DNA of 64,000 nt, taken from contig NZ_UIHC01000011.1 of NCBI RefSeq assembly GCF_900499075.1, positions 1-64,000 of the forward strand, written 5' to 3'. Shown piece after piece: positions 63,955-64,000 of the stretch; the stretch's first letter is position 1; every line of letters begins with the position of its first letter. A model generated the notes under the pieces. That model was not told the origin of the DNA. It saw only the letters and a list, made by a program, of their open reading frames with translations, and ran no database searches. A program made the position numbers and the translations under genes. The stretch comes from Roseinatronobacter ekhonensis. Lineage in GTDB: Bacteria; Pseudomonadota; Alphaproteobacteria; Rhodobacterales; Rhodobacteraceae.

Positions 63955-64000
63955 TTACCTGTCGGCAAATTGGTGCAACCGCGCGCTCTTGTGGCGCGGG
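63955..64000 (-). CDS. phnI: Probable 3' end of phnI (enters from beyond the window)
   Basis: Upstream of phnJ on the minus strand a frame open to the window edge ends with TAA at 63955-63957, encoding the basic tail RHKSARLHQFADR. In known clusters phnI precedes phnJ, so this is most likely its C terminus. Fifteen codons are too few to prove it. Confidence 0.45.
   Translation of the reverse strand, partial: PRHKSARLHQFADR

Noticed and set aside
1-64000. CRISPR array, rRNA operon, riboswitch or prophage
   Set aside because: No regularly spaced direct repeats, rRNA signatures, recognisable riboswitch cores or phage structural genes were found on reading through the window.

Overview
The window is a GC-rich chromosomal segment of an alphaproteobacterium, most probably a member of the Rhodobacteraceae (Rhodobacterales). 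The call rests on gene content and order: atpI-atpB-atpE-atpF'-atpF as a separate Fo operon, rpmH-rnpA-yidD-ttcA-yidC-MOSC-engB-argB, argG-gpmI-envC-ctpA-rppH, def-def-fmt, a phosphatidylcholine synthase, DUF1150 next to a small heat-shock protein, and a TAXI-type TRAP transporter. A bacterial voltage-gated sodium channel hints at a marine or saline habitat. I cannot fix the genus.

Layout. 1-1.1 kb: the 3' end of an IS630-type element abuts an AT-richer, truncated Mrr-type restriction endonuclease. 1.1-1.6 kb: a gene-free stretch with two inverted repeats, then a tiny zinc-ribbon membrane protein. 1.8-5.8 kb (minus): transaldolase-like aldolase, DUF484 protein, XerC, phosphatidylcholine synthase, 3-hydroxyacyl-CoA dehydrogenase. 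5.9-8.1 kb: PriA, then a REP-like repeat pair. 8.3-14.1 kb (minus): argG-gpmI-envC-ctpA-rppH. 14.2-17.7 kb: thioesterase and IlvA, then a divergent pair of an Hpt protein and a response-regulator/PP2C phosphatase. 17.7-18.6 kb (minus): Nudix protein and a GNAT gene broken by an in-frame stop. 18.7-26 kb (plus): Hsp33 with an RpoH-type promoter, Nudix, CCA-adding enzyme, ABC exporter, RNA methyltransferase, NavBac channel, L,D-transpeptidase. 26-28 kb: glutathionyl-hydroquinone reductase and a Tat-exported metallo-hydrolase, then a second REP-like pair.

28.1-31.1 kb (minus) is the most unusual locus. Three small membrane proteins that look distantly related, a YozG-like XRE regulator and a MalY/PatB-type aminotransferase sit as one translationally coupled unit behind a near-consensus promoter packed with GTAAC/GTTAC repeats. 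31.2-33.2 kb: def, a catalytically degenerate second def, fmt. 33-37 kb: MFS transporter, AraC-MGMT fusion, OmpA lipoprotein, FadR/PdhR-like regulator. 37-39.6 kb (minus): ATP synthase Fo operon. 39.8-43.6 kb: ArsR regulator and TAXI-TRAP transporter. 43.6-47 kb: LysE exporter with divergent Lrp regulator, orphan ParA, purEK. 47-48.2 kb: DUF465, Hsp20 with an RpoH-type promoter, DUF1150. 48.2-55.2 kb (minus): the rpmH-to-SixA run. 55.4-59.1 kb: TVP38 protein, pyridine-nucleotide disulfide oxidoreductase, orphan histidine kinase, tRNA-Arg(ACG). 59.2-64 kb: part of a C-P lyase cluster (phnI end, phnJKLN, a DUF1045 2H-phosphoesterase-like gene behind a Pho-box-like site, phnM).

A 23-base motif, GAGTATTT-NNN-GCAAGATGAAGG, recurs three times in short gaps within gene runs, and twice it appears to carry the Shine-Dalgarno of the next gene.
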